Below are positions 1 through 8,244 of a stretch of 42,462 nt of DNA, piece after piece; position 1 is the first letter of the stretch, and each line of letters opens with the position of its first letter. The stretch is from NCBI GenBank assembly GCA_016287565.1, contig JAEFAM010000016.1, positions 1 through 42,462 of the forward strand. Reading direction: 5' to 3'. Made by a program: the position numbers and the translations under genes. The notes beneath the pieces are model-generated. The model was given only the letters and a program-made list of their open reading frames with translations, did no database searches and was not told the DNA's origin. Source of the stretch: Clostridia bacterium. GTDB lineage: Bacteria; Bacillota; Clostridia; UBA1212; UBA1255.

Positions 1-1096
1 CTCTGACCCCAAGCACCTGAGGGCGTCCGTCGATGAGGACGTTGAAATTGCAGGCAAAATTTTCCTGGAGAGATGTCATTTTGTAGAGTTTGTTCATCAG
101 CGCGTCCGGGTCAATATTTTTCCTGACGTCGAGCGTGATCTTCAGGCCTCCGAGGTCGGTCTCGTCGCGGACGTCAACGATCTCTTTGATCTTTCCGTCT
201 TTTACCAGCTTTACGATATCGTCCATTATGGCTTCACAGGTGGTGGTATAAGGGACTTCGTAAATCTCTATGCAGCTGTTCTTTTTATCGTAACGATATT
301 TGGCCCTGATCTTTACGCTGCCTCTTCCCTCCTCCATGATCTGCTTCATGACTGAGTCGGAATAGATAACGGTGCCGCCGGTGGAGAAATCCGGAGCCTG
401 GATATAGTGCGTGAGTTCGCAATCTTTATCATCTATGTATGCGCAGGTGGCCTCGCAGATCTCTCTCAAGTTGAAAGAGCATATCTTGGTGGCCATACCG
501 ACGGCAAGACCTTCGGTGGAATTGACGAGGATCGTGGGGAAAGTTACGGGAAACAGAGTGGGTTCCTTCATGGTACCGTCGTAGTTGTCAACGAAATCCA
601 CCGCGTCTCTGTCCATGTCCGCGAACAGTTCTTCGCAGATCTTGTCCAGTTTTACCTCGGTATAACGGGGCGCGGCGCACTGCATTTCTCTGGAATACTG
701 CTTGCCGAAATTGCCCTTTGAATCTACGTAAGGATGCAAAAGCGCCTGATTGCCCCTGGTAAGCCTGACCATGGTGTCATATATGGCCTGATCGCCGTGA
801 GGGTTCAGTTTCATGGTCTCGCCGACAACGTTTGCGGACTTCGTCCTGGGGCCTTTCAGAAGGCCTTTTTTGTACATCGTGTAGAGCAGTTTTCTGTGGG
901 AAGGCTTGAATCCGTCGATATCCGGTATCGCTCTGGAGACTATGACGCTCATGGCGTAAGGCATATAGTTTTCTTCCAGTGTGGCGGTGATGGTCTCTTC
1001 CCGGAAAAGTTTGGAAGGATCGTTCTCCACGATTATATTGTCGAACTCGCGCTTCGCGTCAGTATTTTCAGTTTTAGTCTTCTTTTTCTCAGCCAT
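1..1096 (-). CDS. Type IIA DNA topoisomerase subunit A (GyrA/ParC-like), 3' end outside window
   Basis: This is the DNA-breaking and rejoining subunit of a gyrase/topoisomerase IV enzyme; 365 codons are visible and the C-terminal part lies beyond base 1. Translation from the ATG at 1096 gives the winged-helix/tower region, with the motif APRYTEVKL holding the catalytic tyrosine at about residue 145 (E. coli GyrA Tyr122, after a longer N-terminus here). The quinolone-determining loop reads NPHGDQAIYD, so the position of E. coli Ser83 is Gln103 while Asp87 is kept (Asp107). An AGAGGT ribosome binding site lies about 12 bases upstream of the ATG. The gene follows the B subunit by 39 bases and is surely co-transcribed with it. 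Whether the pair is gyrase or topoisomerase IV cannot be decided without the C-terminal domain (look for a GyrA box). Confidence 0.93.
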   Translation of the reverse strand, partial: MAEKKKTKTENTDAKREFDNIIVENDPSKLFREETITATLEENYMPYAMSVIVSRAIPDIDGFKPSHRKLLYTMYKKGLLKGPRTKSANVVGETMKLNPHGDQAIYDTMVRLTRGNQALLHPYVDSKGNFGKQYSREMQCAAPRYTEVKLDKICEELFADMDRDAVDFVDNYDGTMKEPTLFPVTFPTILVNSTEGLAVGMATKICSFNLREICEATCAYIDDKDCELTHYIQAPDFSTGGTVIYSDSVMKQIMEEGRGSVKIRAKYRYDKKNSCIEIYEVPYTTTCEAIMDDIVKLVKDGKIKEIVDVRDETDLGGLKITLDVRKNIDPDALMNKLYKMTSLQENFACNFNVLIDGRPQVLGVR

Positions 1097-1135
1097 AAAG
1101 AATTACCTCTAAAATGTCCTTTCTCCAAAAACGCG

Positions 1136-3103
1136 TCATTCGAGATCCAGGTCGTCCAGATAAAGATGACCTTTCTCGGCGATGATGGCTTTTCGGGATT
1201 CGAGATCGTCTCCCAGCAGCGTTTCAAAATACTCGGCGGTCTTCTTAGCGTCGTCGGTCATAATTTTGATAAGTCTCCTGGTCTGAGGATTCATTGTAGT
1301 CTGCCACATCATTTCGGGCTCGTTCTCGCCCAGTCCTTTCGAGCGCTGGATCGTAACTTTACCGTCAAGGCCGGACAATATTTTAGCCTTCTCTTTTTCG
1401 TCGTAGGCGAAATACGTATTGCCCTTGTGCGTGATCTCGAACAGCGGAGATTCGGCGATATATACCTTTCCTTCGCTGATCAGCGTAGGGGTCAATCTGT
1501 AAAGCATTGCCAGTATCAGTGTCCTGATCTGGAAACCGTCGACGTCGGCATCTGTGCAGATTATTATCTTGTTCCACCTGAGGTTTGAAAGGTCGAACAG
1601 CGACAGATCTTTCGTATGTTTGTTCTGGATCTCAACGCCGCAGCCCAGCACTCTGATGAGGTTGGTGATGATCTCGCTTTCGAATATCCTGTTATACTCC
1701 GCCTTCATGCAGTTCAGGATCTTGCCGCGAACCGGCATGACGGCCTGGAATTCGCTGTCTCTGCCCATTTTAACGGAGCCCAGTGCGGAATCGCCCTCGA
1801 CTATGTAGAGCTCTCTTTTATCTACGTCCTTGGTACGGCAGTCAACGAACTTTTTGATCCTGTTGTTGATGTCGATATTGCCGGACAACTTCTTCTTCAT
1901 CGAGGTGCGCTGCTTTTCGGCGGATTCGCGGCTGCGCTTGTTGATGAGCACCTGCTCCATTATCTTGTCCGCGTCCATCTTGTTCTCGATGAAATATATT
2001 TCGAGGCGCTTGCGGATGAAGTCGGTCATGGCTTCCTGGATGAATTTATTGGTGATGGCCTTTTTAGTCTGGTTCTCGTAGCTGGTCATGGTGGAGAACG
2101 AGTTGGTTATGACCATAAGGCTGTCCTGAACGTCGACGAAAGTTATCTTGCTTTCGTCTTTATTGTATTTGCCCTGGGCGCGGATATATTTGTCTATCTC
2201 GCTGGTGAAAGCGTTCCTGACCGCTTTATCGGGAGAACCGCCGTTGACCAGGTAGCTGGAATTGTGATAATAATCCAGCAGATTGACGTAGTTATTGAAG
2301 CAGAACGCCACCTGCATCTTAAGCTTGTATTCCGGCAGGTCTTCCCTGTCGCGGCCCTTGGTCTCGGTCTCGTAATACTGGATGGGAGTTATCTCTTTTT
2401 CCTGAGACAGCTCTTTCATATAGTCGGTGATGCCGTTCTTGTAAACGTATTCGAAGCGCTGGCCGGAAGGTTCGTCGAAAAGCTTGAAAGTAAGGCCTGC
2501 GTTGACCACCGCCTGCTTGTTCAGCATATCCGTGAAGAAGCTTAATGGAATGTCGATATCGGTAAACACTTCCAGGTCGGGCTTCCAGCGCTGTATGGTG
2601 CCGGTGCCTCTCTGGGTGGTCGGTTCTTTTTTCAAGCCGCCGATGTTGTAGCCTTTTTCGAAATGCAGATCGTATTTAAAACCGTCTTTGTAGACGGTGA
2701 CGTCCATGTATTCGGAAGAATACTGCGTAGCGCAGCTGCCGAGGCCGTTAAGTCCCAGGCTGTACTCATAGTTCTCTCCTTCGTTGTTATTATATTTACC
2801 TCCGGCGTAAAGCTCGCAGTAGACCAGCTCCCAGTTGTACCTTCCCTCTTTTTCGTTGTAATCCAGAGGGCAGCCTCTTCCGTAGTCGCGGACCTGGATC
2901 GAATGATCCTTAAAGCGGGTAACTTCGATGACTTTTCCGTATCCCTCTCTGGCCTCGTCGATGGAGTTCGCCAGTATCTCTACGAAAGTATGCTGGCAGC
3001 CTTCCAGACTGTCCGAGCCCAGTATCGAAGCGGGTCTTAAACGTACTCTGTCCGGACCTTTTAACTGAGTGATGCTTTCATTGCCGTAAGACTGTTTTGC
3101 CAT
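1136..3103 (-). CDS. Type IIA DNA topoisomerase subunit B (GyrB/ParE-like)
   Basis: This 655-residue protein is the ATPase/TOPRIM subunit that partners the A subunit just downstream. The GHKL ATPase site is visible and falls at the same numbers as in E. coli GyrB: Glu42, Asn46 and Asp49 in VEILANSIDEAREG, Asp73-x-Gly75-x-Gly77 in RDYGRG, and a lid segment GLNGLGSCA. The TOPRIM domain shows EGDSALGSVK, then DADVDGFQIRT for metal binding, and KGLGENEPE near the C-terminus. EGDSALGS differs from the common EGDSAGGS. AAGGAG lies 5 bases before the ATG. Length fits ParE or a short GyrB; the B-then-A order fits both. A housekeeping gyrBA pair may exist elsewhere on the chromosome, which I infer from the divergent motifs but cannot test here. 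Confidence 0.93.
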   Translation of the reverse strand: MAKQSYGNESITQLKGPDRVRLRPASILGSDSLEGCQHTFVEILANSIDEAREGYGKVIEVTRFKDHSIQVRDYGRGCPLDYNEKEGRYNWELVYCELYAGGKYNNNEGENYEYSLGLNGLGSCATQYSSEYMDVTVYKDGFKYDLHFEKGYNIGGLKKEPTTQRGTGTIQRWKPDLEVFTDIDIPLSFFTDMLNKQAVVNAGLTFKLFDEPSGQRFEYVYKNGITDYMKELSQEKEITPIQYYETETKGRDREDLPEYKLKMQVAFCFNNYVNLLDYYHNSSYLVNGGSPDKAVRNAFTSEIDKYIRAQGKYNKDESKITFVDVQDSLMVITNSFSTMTSYENQTKKAITNKFIQEAMTDFIRKRLEIYFIENKMDADKIMEQVLINKRSRESAEKQRTSMKKKLSGNIDINNRIKKFVDCRTKDVDKRELYIVEGDSALGSVKMGRDSEFQAVMPVRGKILNCMKAEYNRIFESEIITNLIRVLGCGVEIQNKHTKDLSLFDLSNLRWNKIIICTDADVDGFQIRTLILAMLYRLTPTLISEGKVYIAESPLFEITHKGNTYFAYDEKEKAKILSGLDGKVTIQRSKGLGENEPEMMWQTTMNPQTRRLIKIMTDDAKKTAEYFETLLGDDLESRKAIIAEKGHLYLDDLDLE

Positions 3104-3117
3104 GTTGACTCCTTGAT

Positions 3118-3146
3118 GTTTTATCTCTTGTAGGTACCGATTTCAG
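3118..3146 (-). promoter_or_regulatory. Weak candidate promoter for the topoisomerase B-A genes
   Basis: On the minus strand CTGAAA (3146-3141) and TAAAAC (3123-3118) are separated by 17 bases and sit just upstream of the ribosome binding site. Both boxes match the consensus at 4 of 6 positions. It is the best candidate after the preceding terminator, but it is weak. Confidence 0.33.
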
Positions 3147-3167
3147 GGCGGCAGCGGCCGGAGCCTG

Positions 3168-3209
3168 AAAAAAAGCGGTAAAATGCCTGCGTACGGGCAT
3201 CTTACCGCT
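3168..3209 (-). terminator. Rho-independent terminator after the aldolase-dehydrogenase gene
   Basis: Arms 3196-3209 and 3174-3187 form a 14-bp stem with one G-U pair and an 8-base loop. On the minus strand it is followed by a run of T (complement of the A-run at 3168-3174). It lies 72 bases after the stop codon of the aldolase gene, so it ends that transcript. Confidence 0.9.
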
Positions 3210-3280
3210 GCAATTTAAATCATGTGTAAATTCAGCCGGGCGATTACCCTTGTGACCGTCCGAGTTTATTGATTATCCTG

Positions 3281-5254
3281 TCAGTTGAGCATCTCCTGGC
3301 CGCCGGTAACGGGGATAGCCTGGCCTGTCTCATACTTCTGCTCTACGATGTAGAAGATGGCTCTGGCAACGTCGATGACTTCGCAGCCTCTGTGCATGGG
3401 AACTTTCTCCTCGTAGTAGCGCCTTACGTCTTCTACGCTCTTGGCTCCGGGGACCTTTCCTGCTTTGAAGTACTGTACGAAAAGGCCTTTTACGGGGTCG
3501 GACCACAACGGACCGTTCAAAAGATTTCCGGGGCAGATGGCATTGACTTTGATGTTGTAGGGCACCAGCTCGAGAGCGAAGCTTTGGGTAAGTCCGATGC
3601 CTCCGAATTTGCTTCCGGCGTAGGCGAAGTTCTTGTTGGAACCGGCGAGTCCGGACTTGGAGTTGATCTGGATGATATCCATATAGTAGGAAGCGTCGAA
3701 TTTATGCTGGATCTTCATTATACGTGAAGCAAGCTTGGAGCAGAGGTAATAAGCGGTATAGTTGATCTTAGTGACAAGTTCGAAGCGCTGCTGGGTCATC
3801 TCTTCGAGGGATCCGGCAATGGCGATTCCTGCGTTGTTGACGAAGATATCGAGGCCGCCGTATTCCAGCACGGTGGTGTACACCATGTCGGTGACGAACT
3901 CTTCGTTGCCCACGTCCGCCTTGCAGGCGATGGTACGGTTCTTGCCGAACTTTTCGTTCATATTGTCGCTGTTGACCTTGGCCAGATCGTAATTCAGGTC
4001 GGCGATGACTACGTTTGCACCTTCTTCCAGCATATACTCGGCAATGCCCTGGCCGAAGCCCTGAGCGGAACCGGTAACGATGGAGATCTTTTCAGCAAGG
4101 CGCTTTCCGCTGCCGCCGCCGAGGGAAACTTTAGAGCGGTAGGACTCGACTTCCCAGTTGCAGATGAAATCGATCATATACTGGGTCATAAACAGAGGGC
4201 CGCCGAAATTCTGGCTGTAAACGCCGATCTTGCAGGCGTCAATGAAAACGTCAGCGCAGATGTCCGCGTTCTTCTTGTTGGTGCCGTAGGCGTAAATACC
4301 CAGGCCCTGGATGGCGACGATGCGGGGATTGAATCCGTATTTCTCTTTATAAGCGGCTATGCCTTCCCTGATAAGCTCGTACTGGGCATCCATATCCTCT
4401 GCGCTCTTAACGAAAAGCGGATAAGGCTTGCAATAAACGATATGATCGGGAGAGAAAGCGGAAGAAACGGGATAGAAGCTCTGCTCGTCCTTTACGAATT
4501 CGAGGATCTGCTTATTGGTGCGGAAGGTGACGATAGGCTTCTGCTCGCCGTCGGACAGCAGCATGCGGACTGCGGGAGCGATGAAAGCGGCTCTTTCCTT
4601 ATCGAATTCCACTTCGGAGAAATCGGGCACTTTCTTAAGTTTGGCTCTCAGTGCGTCGAAGATCTCTTTGGTCTTGTTCTCGATCTCTTTCTTGGTGTTG
4701 GCCGCGATGAAGATACCGTGGTTTTGAAGGATTATGAAGTCCGCGTCCTTGCCTTTTTCGGCCTTGTAGCGGTCCATCTTCTTTTTAAGTTCCATCGCGA
4801 GGACGTAGCCGGGTTCGCACAGATCCACCCATACGAAATCGTCACCGAACAGACGCTTGGCAGCTCTCTTACCGTTTACACCGCAGGTGAGACCGTTCAT
4901 TTCGGCGGGATGAGTATGGACTACGTAGGTGTAATTTATGAGATTATGAAGGAGTGTCTCTACGCTGGGACGCTTGCCCGCTTCGCTCTTCTCTTTTGCG
5001 TCCATCATATCTTCCAGCACCAGCGCTTCGCGGCGCGCCTGGTCTTTCGGATAATGTTTATCAAACATAGCGCTGAGCTTTTCGCGGTTCATTTTTACAA
5101 AGCCGTTTTCAGTTATAGTGGCCAGCGTGGTGCCGGAACCTTTAACGAACAGAAAATCTTTGGTTTTGTAGGAAGTATTTCCGCCGCCCGCAAGCACGAA
5201 CGCAGGGTCGGAACCATATTCGCGTGAAATTGAAACGATCGTAGAAAGAGACAT
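3281..5254 (-). CDS. Bifunctional class II aldolase / short-chain dehydrogenase
   Basis: This 657-residue fusion has an N-terminal class II (fuculose/rhamnulose-phosphate type) aldolase and a C-terminal NAD(P)-dependent short-chain dehydrogenase. The aldolase half shows the zinc-site signature HTHPAEMNG and a second histidine in QNHGIF. The dehydrogenase half shows the Rossmann motif TGSAQGFGQG, NNAG, and the catalytic Y-x-x-x-K in YAGSKFGG. The family (RhaD-type aldolase/alcohol dehydrogenase, like B. subtilis YuxG) cleaves a ketose-1-phosphate to dihydroxyacetone phosphate and an aldehyde and then handles the aldehyde. No rhamnose or fucose genes are adjacent, so the substrate is open. I chose the ATG at 5254 (MSLSTIV) over one 69 bases upstream because GGAGG lies 12 bases before it and the upstream choice would overlap the promoter. 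It appears to be a single-gene transcript. Confidence 0.9.
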   Translation of the reverse strand: MSLSTIVSISREYGSDPAFVLAGGGNTSYKTKDFLFVKGSGTTLATITENGFVKMNREKLSAMFDKHYPKDQARREALVLEDMMDAKEKSEAGKRPSVETLLHNLINYTYVVHTHPAEMNGLTCGVNGKRAAKRLFGDDFVWVDLCEPGYVLAMELKKKMDRYKAEKGKDADFIILQNHGIFIAANTKKEIENKTKEIFDALRAKLKKVPDFSEVEFDKERAAFIAPAVRMLLSDGEQKPIVTFRTNKQILEFVKDEQSFYPVSSAFSPDHIVYCKPYPLFVKSAEDMDAQYELIREGIAAYKEKYGFNPRIVAIQGLGIYAYGTNKKNADICADVFIDACKIGVYSQNFGGPLFMTQYMIDFICNWEVESYRSKVSLGGGSGKRLAEKISIVTGSAQGFGQGIAEYMLEEGANVVIADLNYDLAKVNSDNMNEKFGKNRTIACKADVGNEEFVTDMVYTTVLEYGGLDIFVNNAGIAIAGSLEEMTQQRFELVTKINYTAYYLCSKLASRIMKIQHKFDASYYMDIIQINSKSGLAGSNKNFAYAGSKFGGIGLTQSFALELVPYNIKVNAICPGNLLNGPLWSDPVKGLFVQYFKAGKVPGAKSVEDVRRYYEEKVPMHRGCEVIDVARAIFYIVEQKYETGQAIPVTGGQEMLN

Positions 5255-5290
5255 TTTAGAATCAATCCTCCATAAAAAAATTCTTTGAAA

Positions 5291-5319
5291 ATAATATATC
5301 TTTCTAAATAAAATGTCAA
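5291..5319 (-). promoter_or_regulatory. Sigma-A-type promoter for the aldolase-dehydrogenase gene
   Basis: A consensus TTGACA (5319-5314) and TATTAT (5296-5291) are 17 bases apart on the minus strand in AT-rich DNA. The TGA within the -35 box is also the stop codon of the upstream RNase E/G gene (5318-5316). Confidence 0.8.
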
Positions 5320-6497
5320 GCAAAAACGCCTTTAGAGCGCGTAATTTCGAACAATTTCAGCTTCGTAAATCCGAACAGCTCCGTTTGGGCCGGATCGTTC
5401 ATCGTTTTTAGCTTAAGAACGTCGAAAACGGCGGCTTCGGTGGCGGCGGAATCCATGTTTATGAAGTCGCAGACTATTGTTCCTGTAACGGAACGGAGGC
5501 GCAACTGACGGGCTATCTCTTCGGCGGCTTCCATGTTGGTCTTAAAGAACAGATCTCCGTCAGAAGCGGCGGATGCGGCGCCGGAGGAGTTAACGTCAAT
5601 GACCGTCATTGCCTCGGTCCGGTCGATCACGATATTCCCTCCTGAGGGCAGATAAACTGTCCTCCCTGACAATCTGGCATATTCCCTGTCGATGCCCATA
5701 AGCGAAAAATATCCGGTCTTATGCATATGTACTTTGGTCTCGCCGCAGCCCGTCGATCTAAGTGCCATATCGTACAATTCCGGCGAATCCGTGTGAATCT
5801 CCTCTATGGTCGCGGCTGAATATTCGAGCAGCCTGGCGGCAACCTGATCAGGAGCATAAACAAGGCCGAAGGAAGCATCTTTTTTAAGCTTCGAAAACTT
5901 ATCGATGATAGAGCGGAAAGTTTTATACGATCCGTTAAATTCGGCCTTTATGGAAGCATCTTCAGCACTTTCGGCCTCTGTCCTGAAAAGTATTCCGGGA
6001 ACCTTGTTATCGTCAACACCATCCGAAACAGAGTCTCTCAAAGAATCACCCAGTTCGTACAGGCGCTGACGGGAAATATCGGAAGATATTCTGCGGGAAA
6101 CCTTAACCGAATTGCCGGTTGCGTCGAACGTTAGAACGATATAGCGTCCGGGAATGGAAAAACGCTCCGAAAGGCGGCAAAACTTGTTGCCCGAAGCCGG
6201 AGCGGAAACGCACACGATGATCTCGTCCCCCGTCATATGGCGGTCGTTGTTCAGGAAACCTCGAACAGTATTTCCGTCACTGGTCGTCAGAAGCACGAAG
6301 CATGATGCGTTCTCGTGACTTATATCCGCCACGCGGCCGCAATATATCTCGCCAACGGCGGGAACGTCGCCGTTAGTTAAATTTCTGAATTCACAAAGTT
6401 TGCCGTCTTCGACAAGGGCAAAACGGCTGCCGCTGCCGTTGCCGCAGCTTTCGAAATAAAGTTTGCGTTTTGGAAGCTCGCCGGGATCAAATTCCAT
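5316..6497 (-). CDS. Short ribonuclease E/G family protein
   Basis: This 393-residue protein belongs to the RNase E/G endoribonucleases that process rRNA and mRNA. An S1-like RNA-binding region lies around residues 47-125. The catalytic core follows, with the metal-binding aspartates Asp301 in VIDVNSSG and Asp344 in VCDFINMD, close to Asp303 and Asp346 of E. coli RNase E, plus TNMEAAEEIARQLRLR between them. The protein stops right after the core (ending TRSKGVFA), so the CPxC zinc-link and small C-terminal domain that hold the E. coli oligomer together are absent. It follows the lipoprotein gene with a 3-base gap and no clear ribosome binding site, suggesting coupled translation. It is last in the valS-led group. 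rng is the nearest symbol but assignment to RNase G is not certain. Confidence 0.87.
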   Translation of the reverse strand: MEFDPGELPKRKLYFESCGNGSGSRFALVEDGKLCEFRNLTNGDVPAVGEIYCGRVADISHENASCFVLLTTSDGNTVRGFLNNDRHMTGDEIIVCVSAPASGNKFCRLSERFSIPGRYIVLTFDATGNSVKVSRRISSDISRQRLYELGDSLRDSVSDGVDDNKVPGILFRTEAESAEDASIKAEFNGSYKTFRSIIDKFSKLKKDASFGLVYAPDQVAARLLEYSAATIEEIHTDSPELYDMALRSTGCGETKVHMHKTGYFSLMGIDREYARLSGRTVYLPSGGNIVIDRTEAMTVIDVNSSGAASAASDGDLFFKTNMEAAEEIARQLRLRSVTGTIVCDFINMDSAATEAAVFDVLKLKTMNDPAQTELFGFTKLKLFEITRSKGVFA

Positions 6498-6500
6498 CTG

Positions 6501-7454
6501 TCAATCGTTTCGCAAATATTCGATCATAAAGTCCGCCGTCACGTCTTTATATGAGATCCTCAAGACAGACGAATCGGACACGGTGCCTTTTTCGTCAGGC
6601 AGAAATCCTATGGATACCTTGTAAGAGCCCATAAGCGTCAAGCCTTCCATAAATTCGTCCTGAGACGTTTCGCCCGGTATCCTGATGACGCCTTTTGCGT
6701 GATCGATCTCATAAGTCTCGGAAGTTACGGTAAAACCGATCACGTAAAGCTCAGCGAACTGGACCCACCTGTTCAGCATGCTGTTGTCGAAGAACGAATA
6801 TTTAACGGATTCCACCGGACCGACGCTGATATTGTCCTGGGTCTCGTCGGATGTGGTATTTGCGGATCTGTCTTTGACCAGTACGAATTCTTCTGAACCG
6901 GAAAGCCTGGCTGAAACGTTGTAGAAATAGACCTTGTTCAAGGTGTACCACCAGTTGTCCAGACGGTAGATATATACGGGAACAGAGAATTGCATCTCCA
7001 GTTCCACGTTGAGGTCGTTGTTGAGATACGACCAGTAGGTCCTGTCGTCGTGATCGAAGATGTTTGCCAGTACGTGTTCTTTGTAGCCTTCGGGAGATCC
7101 TTCGGCGAAAGTTATCAGGTCGCGGATCGTTCCATTCTCCCCTTCCGTGACCTTAACGAATTTCAGGTCGTCCACGGAAGGCCTTGCGGTGGGTTCTTCG
7201 GTAGGTTCGGGCGTAGGCGTGGGAGGCTCGGTTGGTACGAATTCTGTAGGAGTGACCTCCGGAGTGACGACTTCCGTTGCCGGGACTTCGGTGACAGCCA
7301 TGGTCTCTTCTGGAACGTCGGTAGGACTGATGGTGGTGATGGACATACCGGTGGCTGTGGCCTCTCCGGAGGGGTCTCCGCCAACGTCGCTGCAGCCCGC
7401 TAATGCCACAACCGAGGCAATCGATATTAAGATTACAAGCAGATATTTCTTCAT
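6501..7454 (-). CDS. Lipoprotein with Thr/Pro-rich linker and discoidin-like domain
   Basis: This is an exported lipoprotein of unknown role (317 residues from the ATG at 7454). A signal peptide ends in the lipobox ALAGC, with the lipidated cysteine at residue 21. Residues about 38-97 are rich in Thr, Pro, Glu and Val (repeats such as TPTPEPTEEP) and would form an extended stalk. The rest (about 98-317) has aromatic-rich beta patterns and a stretch around FDHDDRTYWSYLNND that resembles the ligand-binding edge of F5/8 type C (discoidin) domains; this is a resemblance by eye only. A GTG at 7460 overlaps the stop of the upstream ATPase gene (GTGA) and is an alternative start; neither start has a clear ribosome binding site, so coupled translation is likely. 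An outer-surface glycan- or protein-binding function is an inference. Confidence 0.8.
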   Translation of the reverse strand: MKKYLLVILISIASVVALAGCSDVGGDPSGEATATGMSITTISPTDVPEETMAVTEVPATEVVTPEVTPTEFVPTEPPTPTPEPTEEPTARPSVDDLKFVKVTEGENGTIRDLITFAEGSPEGYKEHVLANIFDHDDRTYWSYLNNDLNVELEMQFSVPVYIYRLDNWWYTLNKVYFYNVSARLSGSEEFVLVKDRSANTTSDETQDNISVGPVESVKYSFFDNSMLNRWVQFAELYVIGFTVTSETYEIDHAKGVIRIPGETSQDEFMEGLTLMGSYKVSIGFLPDEKGTVSDSSVLRISYKDVTADFMIEYLRND

Positions 7455-7456
7455 GA

Positions 7457-7888
7457 TCACAATTTAAACAGCATCGTTATTTCAGTGCCGCCGCCCGGCT
7501 CCGTTTTTACGTACATCTCGTCGGACGATCTCTTCATATTTCTGAGGCCGGAACCTCCTCCGAAACCCTGAGCCAGCGCCTCCGGCGAAGCAGTCGACCG
7601 TCCGGGAATGAACGCGTTGGCGATATCTTTTATGCCAGGCCCGTTGTCCGAAACCGACAGCCTGATCAGTTCGGTCCCGGCTTCGGCAACCAGCGAACCG
7701 CCGCCGGCATATATGGCGGCGTTGACTAAGGCTTCATACGCGCAAACGCATACGCGCCTGACCGTTTCTTTTCCGATACCGCAAAGCGTCAAAGCCTGTT
7801 TCAAACTGTCGACCGCTTCTCCCGCGCCGGAAATATCACCTGCGCCGAAACGGAACCGTAACGGATCTTCCTTTTCGGTCAATTCCAT
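7457..7888 (-). CDS. Anti-sigma-factor-type histidine-kinase-like ATPase (RsbW/SpoIIAB fold)
   Basis: This 143-residue single-domain GHKL ATPase shows the N box YEALVNAAIYAG (Glu52, Asn56), the G1 box SDNGPGI (Asp81) and the glycine-rich lid GFGGGSGLRNMKR (108-120). There is no histidine-phosphotransfer or membrane domain, so it resembles the serine kinases/anti-sigma factors of the RsbW and SpoIIAB type. It overlaps the DRTGG-domain gene upstream by 10 bases. Such ATPase-DRTGG pairs are, in my knowledge, a regular feature of clostridial and thermotogal operons with hydrogenase or NADH-oxidoreductase subunits and PHP-domain proteins. None of those partners is here. No sigma factor or anti-anti-sigma gene is adjacent, so its target is unknown. 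Confidence 0.87.
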   Translation of the reverse strand: MELTEKEDPLRFRFGAGDISGAGEAVDSLKQALTLCGIGKETVRRVCVCAYEALVNAAIYAGGGSLVAEAGTELIRLSVSDNGPGIKDIANAFIPGRSTASPEALAQGFGGGSGLRNMKRSSDEMYVKTEPGGGTEITMLFKL

Positions 7889-8235
7889 ACTCCTCTGCCT
7901 TTTATTCCGTTGCTGTAGAGCAGCCCGCAGCAGATAAACAAAGGCTGATGGGTGGCCAGGACGGTGATGCCTTTCTCTTTAGCCAGTTCGATAACGGCTT
8001 CCCCGGGCATCTTGCCTCTCACGAAGCACAGGACCTTGATATCCATTATCTCGGCGGTCCTTACCACCTGAGGATTGCAGAGGCCGGTGCAGAGGATGAC
8101 GCTCTCTTTTACGTAGGCCATAACGTCGCTCATGAGATCGGCGCCGCAGCCGGAATATATCTCCAGGTCCATATTTTCATGGCCGGTAAGTACTTCCGCG
8201 TCAAGGATCTTAACTATTTCACTGACTTTCAGCAT
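7879..8235 (-). CDS. DRTGG-domain protein
   Basis: This 118-residue protein is a stand-alone DRTGG domain, a ligand-sensing module of unknown ligand found between CBS and DHH domains or before phosphotransacetylases. The conserved run is visible: ADLMSDVMAYV, then TGLCNPQVVRTAEIMDI, FVRGKMPGE, and AKEKGITVLAT. It follows valS by 9 bases and overlaps the anti-sigma-type ATPase gene by 10 bases, so the two are made together and probably act together. The family context points to sensing of a redox or energy signal, but that is inference. Two cysteines next to each other (ICCGLLY) near the C-terminus are notable. Confidence 0.88.
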   Translation of the reverse strand: MLKVSEIVKILDAEVLTGHENMDLEIYSGCGADLMSDVMAYVKESVILCTGLCNPQVVRTAEIMDIKVLCFVRGKMPGEAVIELAKEKGITVLATHQPLFICCGLLYSNGIKGRGVWN

Positions 8236-8244
8236 ACCTGTCCA

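Noticed and set aside
5255-5323. 23-residue N-terminal extension of the aldolase-dehydrogenase
   Set aside because: It would start upstream of the promoter's -10 box; the ATG at 5254 has GGAGG before it.
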